Origin: Rhodococcoides corynebacterioides
GTDB taxonomy: Bacteria; Actinomycetota; Actinomycetes; Mycobacteriales; Mycobacteriaceae
Assembly: GCF_019834675.1 (NCBI RefSeq)
Contig: NZ_JABUBU010000024.1
Coordinates: 1 to 44,146 of the forward strand
Direction: 5' to 3'
Length of the DNA stretch: 44,146 nucleotides
Position numbers and translations under genes: made by a program. This document shows positions 17,173-25,389 of the stretch, in pieces. The notes beneath the pieces were generated by a model. It searched no databases, was not told the DNA's origin, and saw only the letters and a program-made list of their open reading frames with translations. Numbering within the stretch: position 1 is the stretch's first letter; each line of letters starts with the position of its first letter.

Positions 17173-18004
17173 AGCGTGCGAGGAACTCCAGCAGTGCGGC
17201 GTTGAATTCGTCCGGATGCGAGGCGTTGAACCCGTGGGGCCCGCCCTCGATCACGACGAGCGAGGAATCGGCGATGGCCTCGTGCGAGCGCTTTCCGCTC
17301 ACCTCGAGCGGGACGATCGCGTCGGCGTCGCCGTGGATCACCAGCGTCGGCACGTCGATCTTCGGCAGATCGTCGCGGAAGTCGGTGTAGGAGAACGCCT
17401 TCACGCACCCGAGCATCGCGGTGGTGGAGGCCTCGGCGGCCATGTCGACGGCGTACTGCCGGGTCTCCTCGCTGACCTTCAGTTCGCCGTTCGCGCTGTA
17501 GAAGTTGGTGGCGAAGCCGTCGATGAACGCGTTCCGATCGTTCTCCACGCCGCCCAGGAAGCCCTCGATGGTCTCGTCGTCGAGGCCGCCGTCCGGGTTG
17601 TCGTCGGTCTTGTACAGGTACGGCGGCACCGCCCCGGCCAGCACGGCCTTGGCCACCCGCTCGCTGCCGTACTTGGCCAGGTAACGCACCACCTCGCCGC
17701 CGCCCATGGAGAAGCCGACCAGGGCGGCGTCGCGCAGGTCGAGGGTCTCGAGCAGCACCGACAGGTCCGCGGCGAACGTGTCGTAGTCGTACCCCGACTC
17801 GGGCTGCGAGGAGCTGCCGAACCCGCGGCGGTCGTAGGTGACCACGCGGTGTCCGGCGTCGAGCAGCGACGTGATCTGCGGCTCCCAGGACCGTCCGTTC
17901 AGCGGCCAGCCGTGGATCAGCACGACGGGAGCGCCCTCGCCGCGGTCCTGATAGTGCAGGTCGATCGGGGTGTCGTTCTCGACTCCCACCGTGAGCATGG
18001 GCAT
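17171..18004 (-). CDS. Alpha/beta hydrolase, non-heme chloroperoxidase-like
   Basis: 277 residues. Oxyanion motif HGWPLNGRSW, nucleophile elbow GFSMGG (Ser99), acid HGDAD (227-229) and His257 in GPHGFN form a complete triad. YDRRGFGSSSQP and the overall layout match the cofactor-free haloperoxidase/arylesterase group. It has no signal peptide. The ATG at 18004 has AAGGAG 8 nt upstream; longer in-frame options lack this. It is convergent with fdhA and divergent from phoX. Natural substrate unknown; esterase activity is the safest prediction. Confidence 0.88.
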   Translation of the reverse strand: MPMLTVGVENDTPIDLHYQDRGEGAPVVLIHGWPLNGRSWEPQITSLLDAGHRVVTYDRRGFGSSSQPESGYDYDTFAADLSVLLETLDLRDAALVGFSMGGGEVVRYLAKYGSERVAKAVLAGAVPPYLYKTDDNPDGGLDDETIEGFLGGVENDRNAFIDGFATNFYSANGELKVSEETRQYAVDMAAEASTTAMLGCVKAFSYTDFRDDLPKIDVPTLVIHGDADAIVPLEVSGKRSHEAIADSSLVVIEGGPHGFNASHPDEFNAALLEFLAR

Positions 18005-18108
18005 GGCTGTGTCTCCTTCGGTCTGCGGCTCGGGCACGGCCGGGCCCGGTCTCGGGTCGATGCGTGCACTCGGGTCCGGTCTACCCGACCGACCGAAACG
18101 TGACACGC

Positions 18109-18126
18109 GTTCGCTTTGCGTTCACG
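18109..18126 (+). promoter_or_regulatory. Possible PHO box (PhoP/RegX3-type direct repeat) before phoX
   Basis: GTTCGCT at 18109 and GTTCACG at 18120 are repeated at an 11-nt period. Actinobacterial PHO boxes are GTTCACC-like heptamers with this period. The site lies about 65-85 bp upstream of the predicted phoX transcription start. Confidence 0.35.
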
Positions 18127-18179
18127 TCGACGGTTCCGGGCCGTCGCCTTCGTTCCGGTTTCCTTTTGCCTGGTCTGCC

Positions 18180-18185
18180 TACGGT
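18180..18185 (+). promoter_or_regulatory. -10 box TACGGT, leaderless start of phoX
   Basis: TACGGT is followed by 6 nt and then the GTG at 18192. Confidence 0.5.
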
Positions 18186-18191
18186 CGCTCC

Positions 18192-20255
18192 GTGACCACG
18201 ATTCCGCTGTCCCTCCACGTCGTGCACTCCCACGACGGCCGTTCCTCGCGTTCCACCCTCACGTGCCGCTACAAGTGCGGCGACGCCTGCTTCCACGAGG
18301 TGCCCAACACCTCGCGCGGGGAGTACTTCGGCGACGTCGTGAAGACCGCGATGACGCGACGCGGCATTCTCAAGGGCGGGGCGATGGCCGTGGTGGCCGT
18401 CGGCGCGACCGGCGCCCTCGCGGCGTGCGGCGGCGGAGGCGAGTCCGGGACCGCGACGACGGCGGACCCGTCGTCCACCCTGCCCCCCGAGCCGCGCGGG
18501 TTGGACTTTGCGGCGGTGGCGCCGAACACCGAGGACGCCGTGGTGATCCCGGAGGGTCACGAGCAGGCCGTCGTGATCCGGTGGGGCGACCCGGTGGTGG
18601 CGGGTGCGCCGGAGTTCGACTTCGACAACCAGACCGCCGCGGCCCAGGAGAAGCAGTTCGGCTTCAACAACGACTTCGCCGGCCTGCTGCCGATCGACGG
18701 GTCCAGCTCCGACTACCTGCTGGTGGTCAACCACGAGTACACGACCGAGCCGTTCCTCTTCCGGGGGTACGACGCGGAGAACCCCACCGCCGAGCAGGTG
18801 GCCATCGGTCTGGCCGCCCACGGCCTGTCCGTCGTGGAGGTCCAGGGCGAGAACGGATCCGGCCGTCTCACGCCGCAGATGGGTCGCTACAACCGCCGCA
18901 TCACCGGCACCACGGAATTCGTCCTCACCGGCCCGGCCGCGGGCTCGGACTTCCTGAAGACCTCCGCCGACCCGACGGGCACGAAGGTCCTCGGCACGTT
19001 CAACAACTGCTCGGGTGGCCTCACGCCCTGGGGCACGGTGCTCTCCGGCGAGGAGAACATCAACCAGTACTTCGCCAACGCCGAGTCGGTCACCGACCCG
19101 ACCGCAGCGGCACGCCTGGCACGCTACGGCGTGGAAGGTGCTGCGTCCGAACGCAAGTGGGAGCGCTTCGACAAGCGGTTCGATCTGGCGCAGGAGCCCA
19201 ACGAGGTCAACCGCTTCGGCTGGGTGGTCGAGGTCAATCCGTGGGACCCCGCCTCCACCCCGATCAAGCACACCGCCCTCGGCCGGTTCAAGCACGAGGC
19301 CGCGACGATCCACGTCACCGACGACGGCACCGTGGTCGCCTACAGCGGTGACGACGAGCGTTTCGACTACATGTACAAGTTCGTCTCGTCGCGAAAGATG
19401 ATGCAGGGCACCGGCCCCGCGGCCGTGCGCTCCAACCTGACGCTGCTCGACGCGGGCACCCTGTACGTCGCGAAGCTCACCGGTGACTCGCCCGACGAGA
19501 TCGACGGCAGCGGCCAGATTCCCGCCTCGGGCACCTTCGCCGGCAAGGGCGAGTGGATTCCGTTGCTGCGCACGGGCGAGGACGGACGCGGCGAGTCCCT
19601 CGTCGACGGCATGTCCGCGGAGGAGGTGGCGGTGTTCACCCGCCAGGCCGGGGACGAGGTCGGCGCCACCAAGATGGACCGGCCCGAGGACTTCGAGCCC
19701 AACCCGGTGACGGGCAAGGTGTACGTCGCGCTGACCAACAACTCGGGCCGCGGCACCGAGGGCAAGGCCCCCGCCGACGAGGCCAACCCCCGCAACAAGA
19801 ACAAGAACGGTCAGGTCCTCGAGCTGGACGACGACCACGCGGGCACCAGTTTCACGTGGAACCTTCTCCTGGTGTGCGGTGACCCCGAAGCCGCCGACAC
19901 GTACTTCGGTGGGTTCGACAAGTCGCAGGTCAGCCCCATCAGCTGCCCGGACAACCTGGCGTTCGACCCGGCGGGCAACCTGTGGATCTCCACCGACGGC
20001 AACGCACTCGAATCGAACGACGGCCTGTTCTCGGTGGTCCTCGACGGCGAGCGTCGTGGCCAGACCAAGCAGTTCCTCACCGTGCCCAAGGGCGCCGAGA
20101 CCTGCGGGCCGATCGTGCAGGAGCAGCGCGTCGTGGTGTCGGTGCAGCACCCGGGCGAACTCGACGACGCCAGTGCCGACGCCCCGGCCTCGCACTGGCC
20201 GGACGGCGGCGACACCCAGCCGCGCCCGTCCGTCGTCGCGGTCTGGAAGGCCTGA
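18192..20255 (+). CDS. phoX: PhoX-family (DUF839) alkaline phosphatase, Tat-exported
   Basis: 687 residues. The cytoplasmic lead-in contains SRSTLTCRYKCGDACFHEVPN, typical of actinobacterial PhoX proteins, then a Tat signal TRRGILKGG (about 55-63) and LAAC, so export through Tat and possible lipid anchoring are expected. The DUF839 domain covers nearly all the rest: NHEYTTEPFLFRGYD, NCSGGLTPWGTVLSGEEN, RFKHEAATIHVTDDGTVVAYSGDDERFDYMYKF, DRPEDFEPNPVTGKVYVALTNNS and SCPDNLAFDPAGNLWISTDG. PhoX enzymes bind calcium and iron and release phosphate from organic esters under phosphate limitation. The frame is open upstream, but the -10 box and the family N-terminus favour the GTG at 18192. Confidence 0.93.
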   Translation: MTTIPLSLHVVHSHDGRSSRSTLTCRYKCGDACFHEVPNTSRGEYFGDVVKTAMTRRGILKGGAMAVVAVGATGALAACGGGGESGTATTADPSSTLPPEPRGLDFAAVAPNTEDAVVIPEGHEQAVVIRWGDPVVAGAPEFDFDNQTAAAQEKQFGFNNDFAGLLPIDGSSSDYLLVVNHEYTTEPFLFRGYDAENPTAEQVAIGLAAHGLSVVEVQGENGSGRLTPQMGRYNRRITGTTEFVLTGPAAGSDFLKTSADPTGTKVLGTFNNCSGGLTPWGTVLSGEENINQYFANAESVTDPTAAARLARYGVEGAASERKWERFDKRFDLAQEPNEVNRFGWVVEVNPWDPASTPIKHTALGRFKHEAATIHVTDDGTVVAYSGDDERFDYMYKFVSSRKMMQGTGPAAVRSNLTLLDAGTLYVAKLTGDSPDEIDGSGQIPASGTFAGKGEWIPLLRTGEDGRGESLVDGMSAEEVAVFTRQAGDEVGATKMDRPEDFEPNPVTGKVYVALTNNSGRGTEGKAPADEANPRNKNKNGQVLELDDDHAGTSFTWNLLLVCGDPEAADTYFGGFDKSQVSPISCPDNLAFDPAGNLWISTDGNALESNDGLFSVVLDGERRGQTKQFLTVPKGAETCGPIVQEQRVVVSVQHPGELDDASADAPASHWPDGGDTQPRPSVVAVWKA

Positions 20256-20344
20256 CCCGGCGCACGCGGCCCCGGTAGTCCCCCTCCCCGGCTTTCCGGG
20301 CGCATACTCACGGTCACGGACCGCGAGGCAGCGAAGGGGGGACC

Positions 20345-21349
20345 GTGGCGACGACGTCGGTACTGGTCGGGTGGTTGCCGGACGATTCCGGCCGGGACGC
20401 CGTCGGCTGGGCCGGGCGGGCGGCCGCGACGGCGCGGGAGGCCCGGCCGGGTCGATCGGTGGACAGGGCTCCCTCGGAACAGCCGCGGGTGCTGGTCCGA
20501 TGCTGCACCGTCCTGCCCCGCACCTGGCCGTTCCCGACGTCCAACGCGGCCGACGCGGACTACCGACGCTGGGTGCGTGATCGCGGCGACGAGTCGGTCC
20601 GGGCGGCGCACGACGCGCTGACCGACGTCCTGCATCCGGACGAGCTGGACCAGCCGGCCGCGTTCCACGTCGACAACCCCGCCGAATCGGCGGGGTTGAT
20701 CGGCGCGGCCGCCACTCACCACACCGACATCGTGGTGCTCGGGTCCACCGACGGACCGCCGGGCCGCTTCTCGTCGGGAAGCACCAGCGACGCCCTCCTG
20801 CACTCGTCGCGGGTCCCGCTCGCGCTCGTCCCCCGCGGCTACGCCGAGCGCCGCGGACCCTTCCGCCGCATCGCGTGCGCCTACACGGGAACCGCCGAGT
20901 CCGACGACGCCGTCGACACCGCCGCGGTGCTCGCGGACCGCTGGAACCTGCAGTTGCACCTGGTGGCGTTCGCGCCCCGTCGGTCGACGACGTTCCCGCC
21001 GCTGGGCGGCTACGGCGCCGAGGACCTGGTGACGGCGCAGTGGTCCGAGCAGGCGACCGGCCTGCTGCGCGCCGCCGCGACGCGCGTCGGCACGACCTAT
21101 CCGGCGCTGACACCGACGTGCGCCGTGGGGGTCGGCGGGGGCTGGGAGGACGTCCTGCGCTCGGTCGATCTCGTCGACGACGACGTCCTGGTCCTCGGAT
21201 CGTCCCGTCCCGGTCCGCTGGCGCGGGTCTTCCTGGGGTCGACGGCGACCAAGATCGTCAGGCACAGTCCGGTTCCGGTGATCGTCGTACCGCGGGGCAG
21301 TCGCCTCGGGTCCGCACGTCCGGCGCACTCGTCGAAGGAGACAGCATGA
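20345..21349 (+). CDS. Tandem-domain universal stress protein
   Basis: 334 residues, two Usp domains. The first (about 1-160) ends IVVLGSTDGPPGRFSSGSTSDALLHSSRVPLALVPRG; the second (about 172-330) runs from RIACAYTGTAESDDA to VLVLGSSRPGPLARVFLGSTATKIVRHSPVPVIVVPRGS. The second has the fuller nucleotide-loop pattern. The GTG start has GAAGGGGG close upstream. Its stop overlaps the start of the APC permease by 4 nt (ATGA), so the two are translationally coupled, which suggests the Usp modulates the transporter or shares its regulation. Confidence 0.9.
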   Translation: MATTSVLVGWLPDDSGRDAVGWAGRAAATAREARPGRSVDRAPSEQPRVLVRCCTVLPRTWPFPTSNAADADYRRWVRDRGDESVRAAHDALTDVLHPDELDQPAAFHVDNPAESAGLIGAAATHHTDIVVLGSTDGPPGRFSSGSTSDALLHSSRVPLALVPRGYAERRGPFRRIACAYTGTAESDDAVDTAAVLADRWNLQLHLVAFAPRRSTTFPPLGGYGAEDLVTAQWSEQATGLLRAAATRVGTTYPALTPTCAVGVGGGWEDVLRSVDLVDDDVLVLGSSRPGPLARVFLGSTATKIVRHSPVPVIVVPRGSRLGSARPAHSSKETA

Positions 21350-22779
21350 ACGACCGCAGTGCCGCGGGATCCGGACACGGATTGCTCCGCCGCAAGCCGC
21401 TGGCGGACATCGCCGCCCTCGAGACGTCGGGCGGCAGCGACCTGAAACGGTCGATGACGACGTTCCAGCTGACCTGCATCGGCGTCGGCTCGACCGTCGG
21501 CACCGGCATCTTCTTCATCTTCTCGTCCGCCGTTCCCGTCGCCGGGCCCGCGGTGATCTTCTCGTTCGTCATCGCCGCGATCACGGCCGGACTGACCGCA
21601 CTCTGCTACGCCGAGCTGGCGTCGTCGATTCCCGCGTCGGGGTCGACGTACACGTACACCTACACGATCATCGGCGAGTTCGTCGCGATGCTCGTGGGCG
21701 CCTGCCTGGTGCTCGAATACGGGGTGTCGACGGCCGCCGTGTCGGTCCTGTGGTCGCAGTACCTCAACGACCTGCTCGACCGCACGGTCGGCCTGCGCAT
21801 TCCCGACGTGCTCTCGCACGCGCCGGGCGGCGGCGAGGGCTTCGGCGTCAACCTCCCCGCCGTGGTGCTGGTGGGTCTGTGCGCTCTGCTGCTGATCCGC
21901 GGCACCAGTGAGTCCGCGCGCGCCAACGTGATCATGGTGATCGTGAAGATCGGCATTCTCGCGATGTTCGCGGTGGTGGGATTCACCGGCTTCAGCCTGG
22001 ACAACCTGGAGCCGTTCGCGCCGTTCGGCGTCGCGGGCATCGGCGCGGCGTCGGGCCTGATCTTCTTCTCGTTCATCGGTCTCGACGCCGTGTCGACCGC
22101 CGGCGAAGAGGTGGAGAATCCCCGCCGCACCCTCCCGATCGCGCTGATCAGTGCCCTGGTGGTGGTGACGCTCGTCTACCTGCTGGTGACCCTGTCCGCC
22201 ATCGGTGCGCAGAAGTGGACGGAGTTCGACGGTCAGGAGGCGGGGCTGGCGGAGATCCTGTCCTACGTCACCGGGTCGAGCTGGCCGTCGATCGTGCTCT
22301 CGGCGGGCGCCGTGGTGTCGATCTTCTCGGTCACCCTGGTGACCCTCTACGGCCAGACGCGCATCCTGTTCGCGATGAGCCGCGACGGCATGCTGCCGTC
22401 GGTCTTCTCCGACGTCGCGCCCCGCAGCCTGGTGCCGGTGAAGAACACGGTGATCGTCGCGAGTTGCGTGGCGCTGCTCGCCGGGCTGCTGCCCCTCGAC
22501 TTCCTGGCCGACCTGGTGTCCATGGGCACGCTCGTGGCGTTCCTGGTGGTCTCGGCGGGCGTGATCGTGCTGCGGCGGCGCGAACCCGACATCGACCGCG
22601 GGTTCAAGGTCCCGCTCTACCCGGTCCTGCCGTTGCTCTCGATCGCCGCGTGTCTCTACCTCATCAGCACGCTGCACGTGCAGACGTGGATCCTGTTCGC
22701 GATCTGGCTCGGGGCGACGTCGGCGCTGTACTTCGGGTACTCCCGGCGGCGGTCCCGGTTGGAACCCACCGCCGGGTAG
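21346..22779 (+). CDS. APC-family amino-acid permease
   Basis: 477 residues, about 12 membrane helices. The APC signature is in helix 1: QLTCIGVGSTVGTGIFFIFSSA, with the GxGxxxGxGIF unwound segment. FFSFIGLDAVSTAGEEVENPRRTLPIAL and YGQTRILFAMSRDGMLP are typical of the cationic amino-acid transporter-like (YfnA/CAT) branch. The ATG has GAAGGAG 5 nt upstream and overlaps the Usp stop. The last codons lie inside a 22-bp tandem repeat. Substrate not assignable beyond amino acid. Confidence 0.9.
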   Translation: MNDRSAAGSGHGLLRRKPLADIAALETSGGSDLKRSMTTFQLTCIGVGSTVGTGIFFIFSSAVPVAGPAVIFSFVIAAITAGLTALCYAELASSIPASGSTYTYTYTIIGEFVAMLVGACLVLEYGVSTAAVSVLWSQYLNDLLDRTVGLRIPDVLSHAPGGGEGFGVNLPAVVLVGLCALLLIRGTSESARANVIMVIVKIGILAMFAVVGFTGFSLDNLEPFAPFGVAGIGAASGLIFFSFIGLDAVSTAGEEVENPRRTLPIALISALVVVTLVYLLVTLSAIGAQKWTEFDGQEAGLAEILSYVTGSSWPSIVLSAGAVVSIFSVTLVTLYGQTRILFAMSRDGMLPSVFSDVAPRSLVPVKNTVIVASCVALLAGLLPLDFLADLVSMGTLVAFLVVSAGVIVLRRREPDIDRGFKVPLYPVLPLLSIAACLYLISTLHVQTWILFAIWLGATSALYFGYSRRRSRLEPTAG

Positions 22780-22820
22780 GCGCCGGGTCACCGCCGGGTA
22801 GGCGCCGGGTAGGCGCCGGT
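22767..22820. repeat. 22-bp tandem repeat across the APC stop codon
   Basis: Two identical 22-bp units (22767-22788, 22789-22810) plus a 10-bp partial unit, built from the 11-mer GCCGGGTAGGC. The APC stop TAG is inside unit 1, and the array ends next to the convergent pirin stop. Each unit carries an in-frame-capable TAG, so slippage would not greatly extend the protein. Confidence 0.8.
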
Positions 22821-23594
22821 CTAGCGACCGATGGACGCGTGCATCTCCCACACGATGACCTCCGCCGCGGACGTCGTCGTCAGTCGCTGCCCGCCCCCGC
22901 CGCTGACGCGCACCGCGTCGCCCTCGCCGAGCACCCCGACGCCTTCGAGCGACGCCTCGCCGCGCGCGACGAACACGTGGAGGAAGGGGGCGTCGGGCAG
23001 GGTCTGCGGGACGCCGTCGGCACGCAGGCGGGCGACGTGCATCGCCGCGTACTTGTTGCGGATGCGGATGGCGGAGTGGTCGCGGTAGGCGTCCATGCCC
23101 GACGCGACGGGCACCAGTCCGCCGGAGAGCAACTCGTCGTCGATCTCGAGTTGCTCGTACCCCGGCGTCACGCCGGCCTCGTCGGGGACCACCCACATCT
23201 GCACGAAGTGCACGGGGTCGGCGGACGGGACGGTGGCGTCACTGCGCCGCCACGCGTCGTTCTTCTCGGAGTGGAGGATTCCCGTACCGGCGCTCATGCG
23301 CTGCGCCAGGCCCGGGTAGATCACGCCGTTGTGTCCGATGGAGTCCTGGTGGACCAGCGACCCCTGCAGCACCCAGGTCACGATCTCCATGTCGCGGTGC
23401 GGGTGGGTGTCGAAACCCGTTCCCGGCGCGACGATGTCGTCGTTGTTGACCATGAGCACCCCGTGGTGCGTGTTGTCCGGGTCGTAGTGATGCCCGAACG
23501 AGAACGAGTGGTGCGAGTCGAGCCACTCGATGCGGGTGTGCGGGCGGGCGTCGGCCCGTCGCACGTCGAGCACGGGGGAGGTGGAGGCAGTCAT
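22821..23594 (-). CDS. Pirin-family protein 1 (quercetinase-type bicupin)
   Basis: 257 residues. The metal site of the N-terminal cupin is complete: His64 and His66 (THPHRDME), His108 and Glu110 (GILHSEKN). A C-terminal cupin follows (APFLHVFVARGEASLEG). Pirins of this type bind iron or another metal; some show quercetin dioxygenase activity. GGAAGG precedes the ATG. It is the third gene of a minus-strand run VOC - wrbA - pirin, spaced 60 and 38 nt, apparently controlled with the divergent marR. Confidence 0.92.
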   Translation of the reverse strand: MTASTSPVLDVRRADARPHTRIEWLDSHHSFSFGHHYDPDNTHHGVLMVNNDDIVAPGTGFDTHPHRDMEIVTWVLQGSLVHQDSIGHNGVIYPGLAQRMSAGTGILHSEKNDAWRRSDATVPSADPVHFVQMWVVPDEAGVTPGYEQLEIDDELLSGGLVPVASGMDAYRDHSAIRIRNKYAAMHVARLRADGVPQTLPDAPFLHVFVARGEASLEGVGVLGEGDAVRVSGGGGQRLTTTSAAEVIVWEMHASIGR

Positions 23595-23632
23595 GACGAC
23601 CTTCCGTCGGGGGTGCTGCAGGGGAGGCGGAC

Positions 23633-24232
23633 TCAGCTCGCGAGCTTGGCGGCGATGCCGGTAACGCGGGTGGCGAGGTGCTCGAGGGCGTTGCGGGTGG
23701 CGTCGTCGATCTCGTTCTTGTTCTCCGGTCCGGTGACGTGACCGACGCCGTAGGGGTTGCCGTCGGCGAACTTCAGGCCGTCGGTGTAGCCCGGGGGAAC
23801 CAGCACGCCGCCGAAGTGCATCAGCGAGGTGTAGAGGTTGACAATGGTGGTCTCCTGGCCGCCGTGCGCGGTCTGGCTGGAGGTGAACGCGGCGTACGCC
23901 TTGTTCGCCAACGCACCCTGCGCCCACAGTCCGCCGAGGGAGTCGATGAACGTCTGGAACTGGCTGGTGGTGCTGCCGAAGCGGGTGGGAGACCCGAAGA
24001 TCACGCCGTCGGCCCAGACGATGTCGTCGCCGGTGGCCGCGGGGAGATCCTTGGTGGCCTCGTAGTTGGCGGTCCAGGCCGGGTTCTCGGCGAACGTCGC
24101 CGGGTCCTTGGTCTCGGCGATGTGGCGGACGCGGACCTCCGCGCCGGCGGCTTCGGCGGCCTTGGCGACGATGTCGGCCATCGTGGTGCCGTGGCCGGTG
24201 GAGGAGTAGTAGAGAACGGCGATCTTGGTCAT
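23633..24232 (-). CDS. wrbA: NAD(P)H:quinone oxidoreductase WrbA
   Basis: 199 residues, a flavodoxin-fold FMN enzyme that reduces quinones by two electrons to hydroquinones. FMN-phosphate loop YYSSTGHGTTMA, then GSPTRFGSTTSQFQTFID and FTSSQTAHGGQETT, the WrbA hallmark that shapes the active site. Length matches the family. It is flanked by a VOC enzyme and a pirin in the same direction. The leader bases GAAAGGCACACC before its ATG are identical to those before the Usp gene at 26455. Confidence 0.95.
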   Translation of the reverse strand: MTKIAVLYYSSTGHGTTMADIVAKAAEAAGAEVRVRHIAETKDPATFAENPAWTANYEATKDLPAATGDDIVWADGVIFGSPTRFGSTTSQFQTFIDSLGGLWAQGALANKAYAAFTSSQTAHGGQETTIVNLYTSLMHFGGVLVPPGYTDGLKFADGNPYGVGHVTGPENKNEIDDATRNALEHLATRVTGIAAKLAS

Positions 24233-24292
24233 GGTGTGCCTTTCTGTCGGTGGTTCTCTCGGGGGTGATCGGTTCTGCGGAATGGTTCGGGG

Positions 24293-24811
24293 CTAGAGGA
24301 CCTGCTGGCCGTACATCTCGCCGAGCGGATCGGCGATGAGTTCGAGGCGGGCGCCGTCGGGGTCGCGGAAGTAGAGCGACACCTCGCTGTGCTCGACCAG
24401 CTCGACCCCGGCGTCGATCAGCTTGATACGCAGGTGATCCCAGCGTTCCTGCTCGACACTGATGGCGACGTGATGCAGCCCGCCGAGCACCTCGGCGTAG
24501 GGGCCGACGTCGAGGCCGGGGAAGTCGAAGAAGGCGAGCAGGTTGCCGTTGCCGATGTCGAAGAAGAAGTGCGACGAGCCGGGGTAGTCGCGGTTCTCGA
24601 TCAGCTCCGTCAACGGGAACTCGAGAACGCCCTGATAGAAGTCGATGGTGCGTTCGACGTCGCTGCTGATGAGCGCGGTGTGGTGCAGACCGCGGGCGGA
24701 CGACGTCGGCCTCGACTCGGCGGGCTGCAGATGCAGGCCACGCAGGCGCTCGCGCTCGGCCTCGCCACGAGCCGCGCGCTGCTCGATCGTCTCGCTCTCG
24801 TGGATACTCAT
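24293..24811 (-). CDS. VOC-family (glyoxalase/ring-cleavage dioxygenase fold) protein
   Basis: 172 residues. One vicinal-oxygen-chelate domain (about 40-165) with candidate metal ligands in GLHHTALIS, GGLHHVAISV and ARLELIAD; the N-terminal 40 residues are charged and helical. The ATG at 24811 has GGAGG 7 nt upstream, which is better than the longer in-frame start. It is the first gene of the minus-strand VOC-wrbA-pirin run and is divergent from marR. A role in cleaving or conjugating quinone or hydroquinone compounds is inferred from neighbours, not from specific residues. Confidence 0.87.
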   Translation of the reverse strand: MSIHESETIEQRAARGEAERERLRGLHLQPAESRPTSSARGLHHTALISSDVERTIDFYQGVLEFPLTELIENRDYPGSSHFFFDIGNGNLLAFFDFPGLDVGPYAEVLGGLHHVAISVEQERWDHLRIKLIDAGVELVEHSEVSLYFRDPDGARLELIADPLGEMYGQQVL

Positions 24812-24867
24812 GGTGGCGCCTCCGAGTCGTGGTCCGGCGAAGATCGTTGCGGTGTCAATCACTCATC

Positions 24868-24911
24868 ACCGTAGCCGAAATAATTGCGCCGTCAACTATC
24901 TGTCGTAGACT
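24868..24911. promoter_or_regulatory. Divergent promoter with shared MarR-type operator (VOC operon / marR)
   Basis: An imperfect palindrome at 24880-24899 (ATAATTGC-GCCG-TCAACTAT) contains both -35 elements: TTGACG on the minus strand, 16 nt from TACGGT (24868-24873), and TTGCGC on the plus strand (24884-24889), 16 nt from TAGACT (24906-24911). A MarR dimer here would control both directions. Confidence 0.6.
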
Positions 24912-24917
24912 GAGTGC

Positions 24918-25379
24918 ATGGCGAACTGGTTGACGGACGACGAACAGCGTGCCTGGCGCGCCTATCTCGACTCGACCCGGTTGCTCCTGCAGACCCTCGA
25001 CCGCCAGCTGGTTCGCGAGTCCGGCATCTCGTTCACCGACTTCGAGCTCCTCGTGAAACTGAGCGAGGCGCCCGGCCGCAGCATGCGCATGCGCGACCTC
25101 GCCGACGCCGTCACCACCACCCGCAGCGGCGTCACCCGCGCCATCACCCGACTCGTCGACGCCGGGTGGGTCGTGCGCGTCGAGTGCGAGGACGACCGAC
25201 GCGGCATGTCCGCCGAACTCACCGACGCCGGCATGGAGAAGTTGGCGGCGACCAGCCCCGGCCACGTCGACGCCGTCCGGGAATCCATGTTCGACGTGCT
25301 CTCCGACGACGACGTCGACGCCCTCGGCCGCATCTACTCCGACATGCGCGCCCACCTGCAGACCACCGCGCGTCACTAG
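24918..25379 (+). CDS. MarR-family transcriptional regulator
   Basis: 153 residues. Winged helix (about 40-110): GISFTDFELLVKLSEAPGRSMRMRDLADAV, the recognition helix region TTTRSGVTRAITRLVDAGWVVR, then the wing ECEDDRRGMSAELTDAG. No cysteine stands out except one in the wing start (VECEDD). The ATG lies 6 nt after a TAGACT box, so the message should be leaderless. It is divergent from VOC-wrbA-pirin with a shared operator, the usual layout for MarR repressors that sense quinones or phenols (for example MhqR in Bacillus). Ligand unknown. Confidence 0.92.
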   Translation: MANWLTDDEQRAWRAYLDSTRLLLQTLDRQLVRESGISFTDFELLVKLSEAPGRSMRMRDLADAVTTTRSGVTRAITRLVDAGWVVRVECEDDRRGMSAELTDAGMEKLAATSPGHVDAVRESMFDVLSDDDVDALGRIYSDMRAHLQTTARH

Positions 25380-25382
25380 GCT
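25377..25382 (+). promoter_or_regulatory. -10 box TAGGCT, leaderless start of the SDR gene
   Basis: TAGGCT overlaps the marR stop TAG and is followed by 7 nt and then the ATG at 25390. Confidence 0.45.
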
Positions 25383-25389
25383 CGCGGGT

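Noticed and set aside
18081..21113. Open frame of about 1,000 codons on the minus strand opposite phoX and the tandem Usp gene
   Set aside because: No recognisable domain; phoX and usp carry full family motifs on the plus strand.
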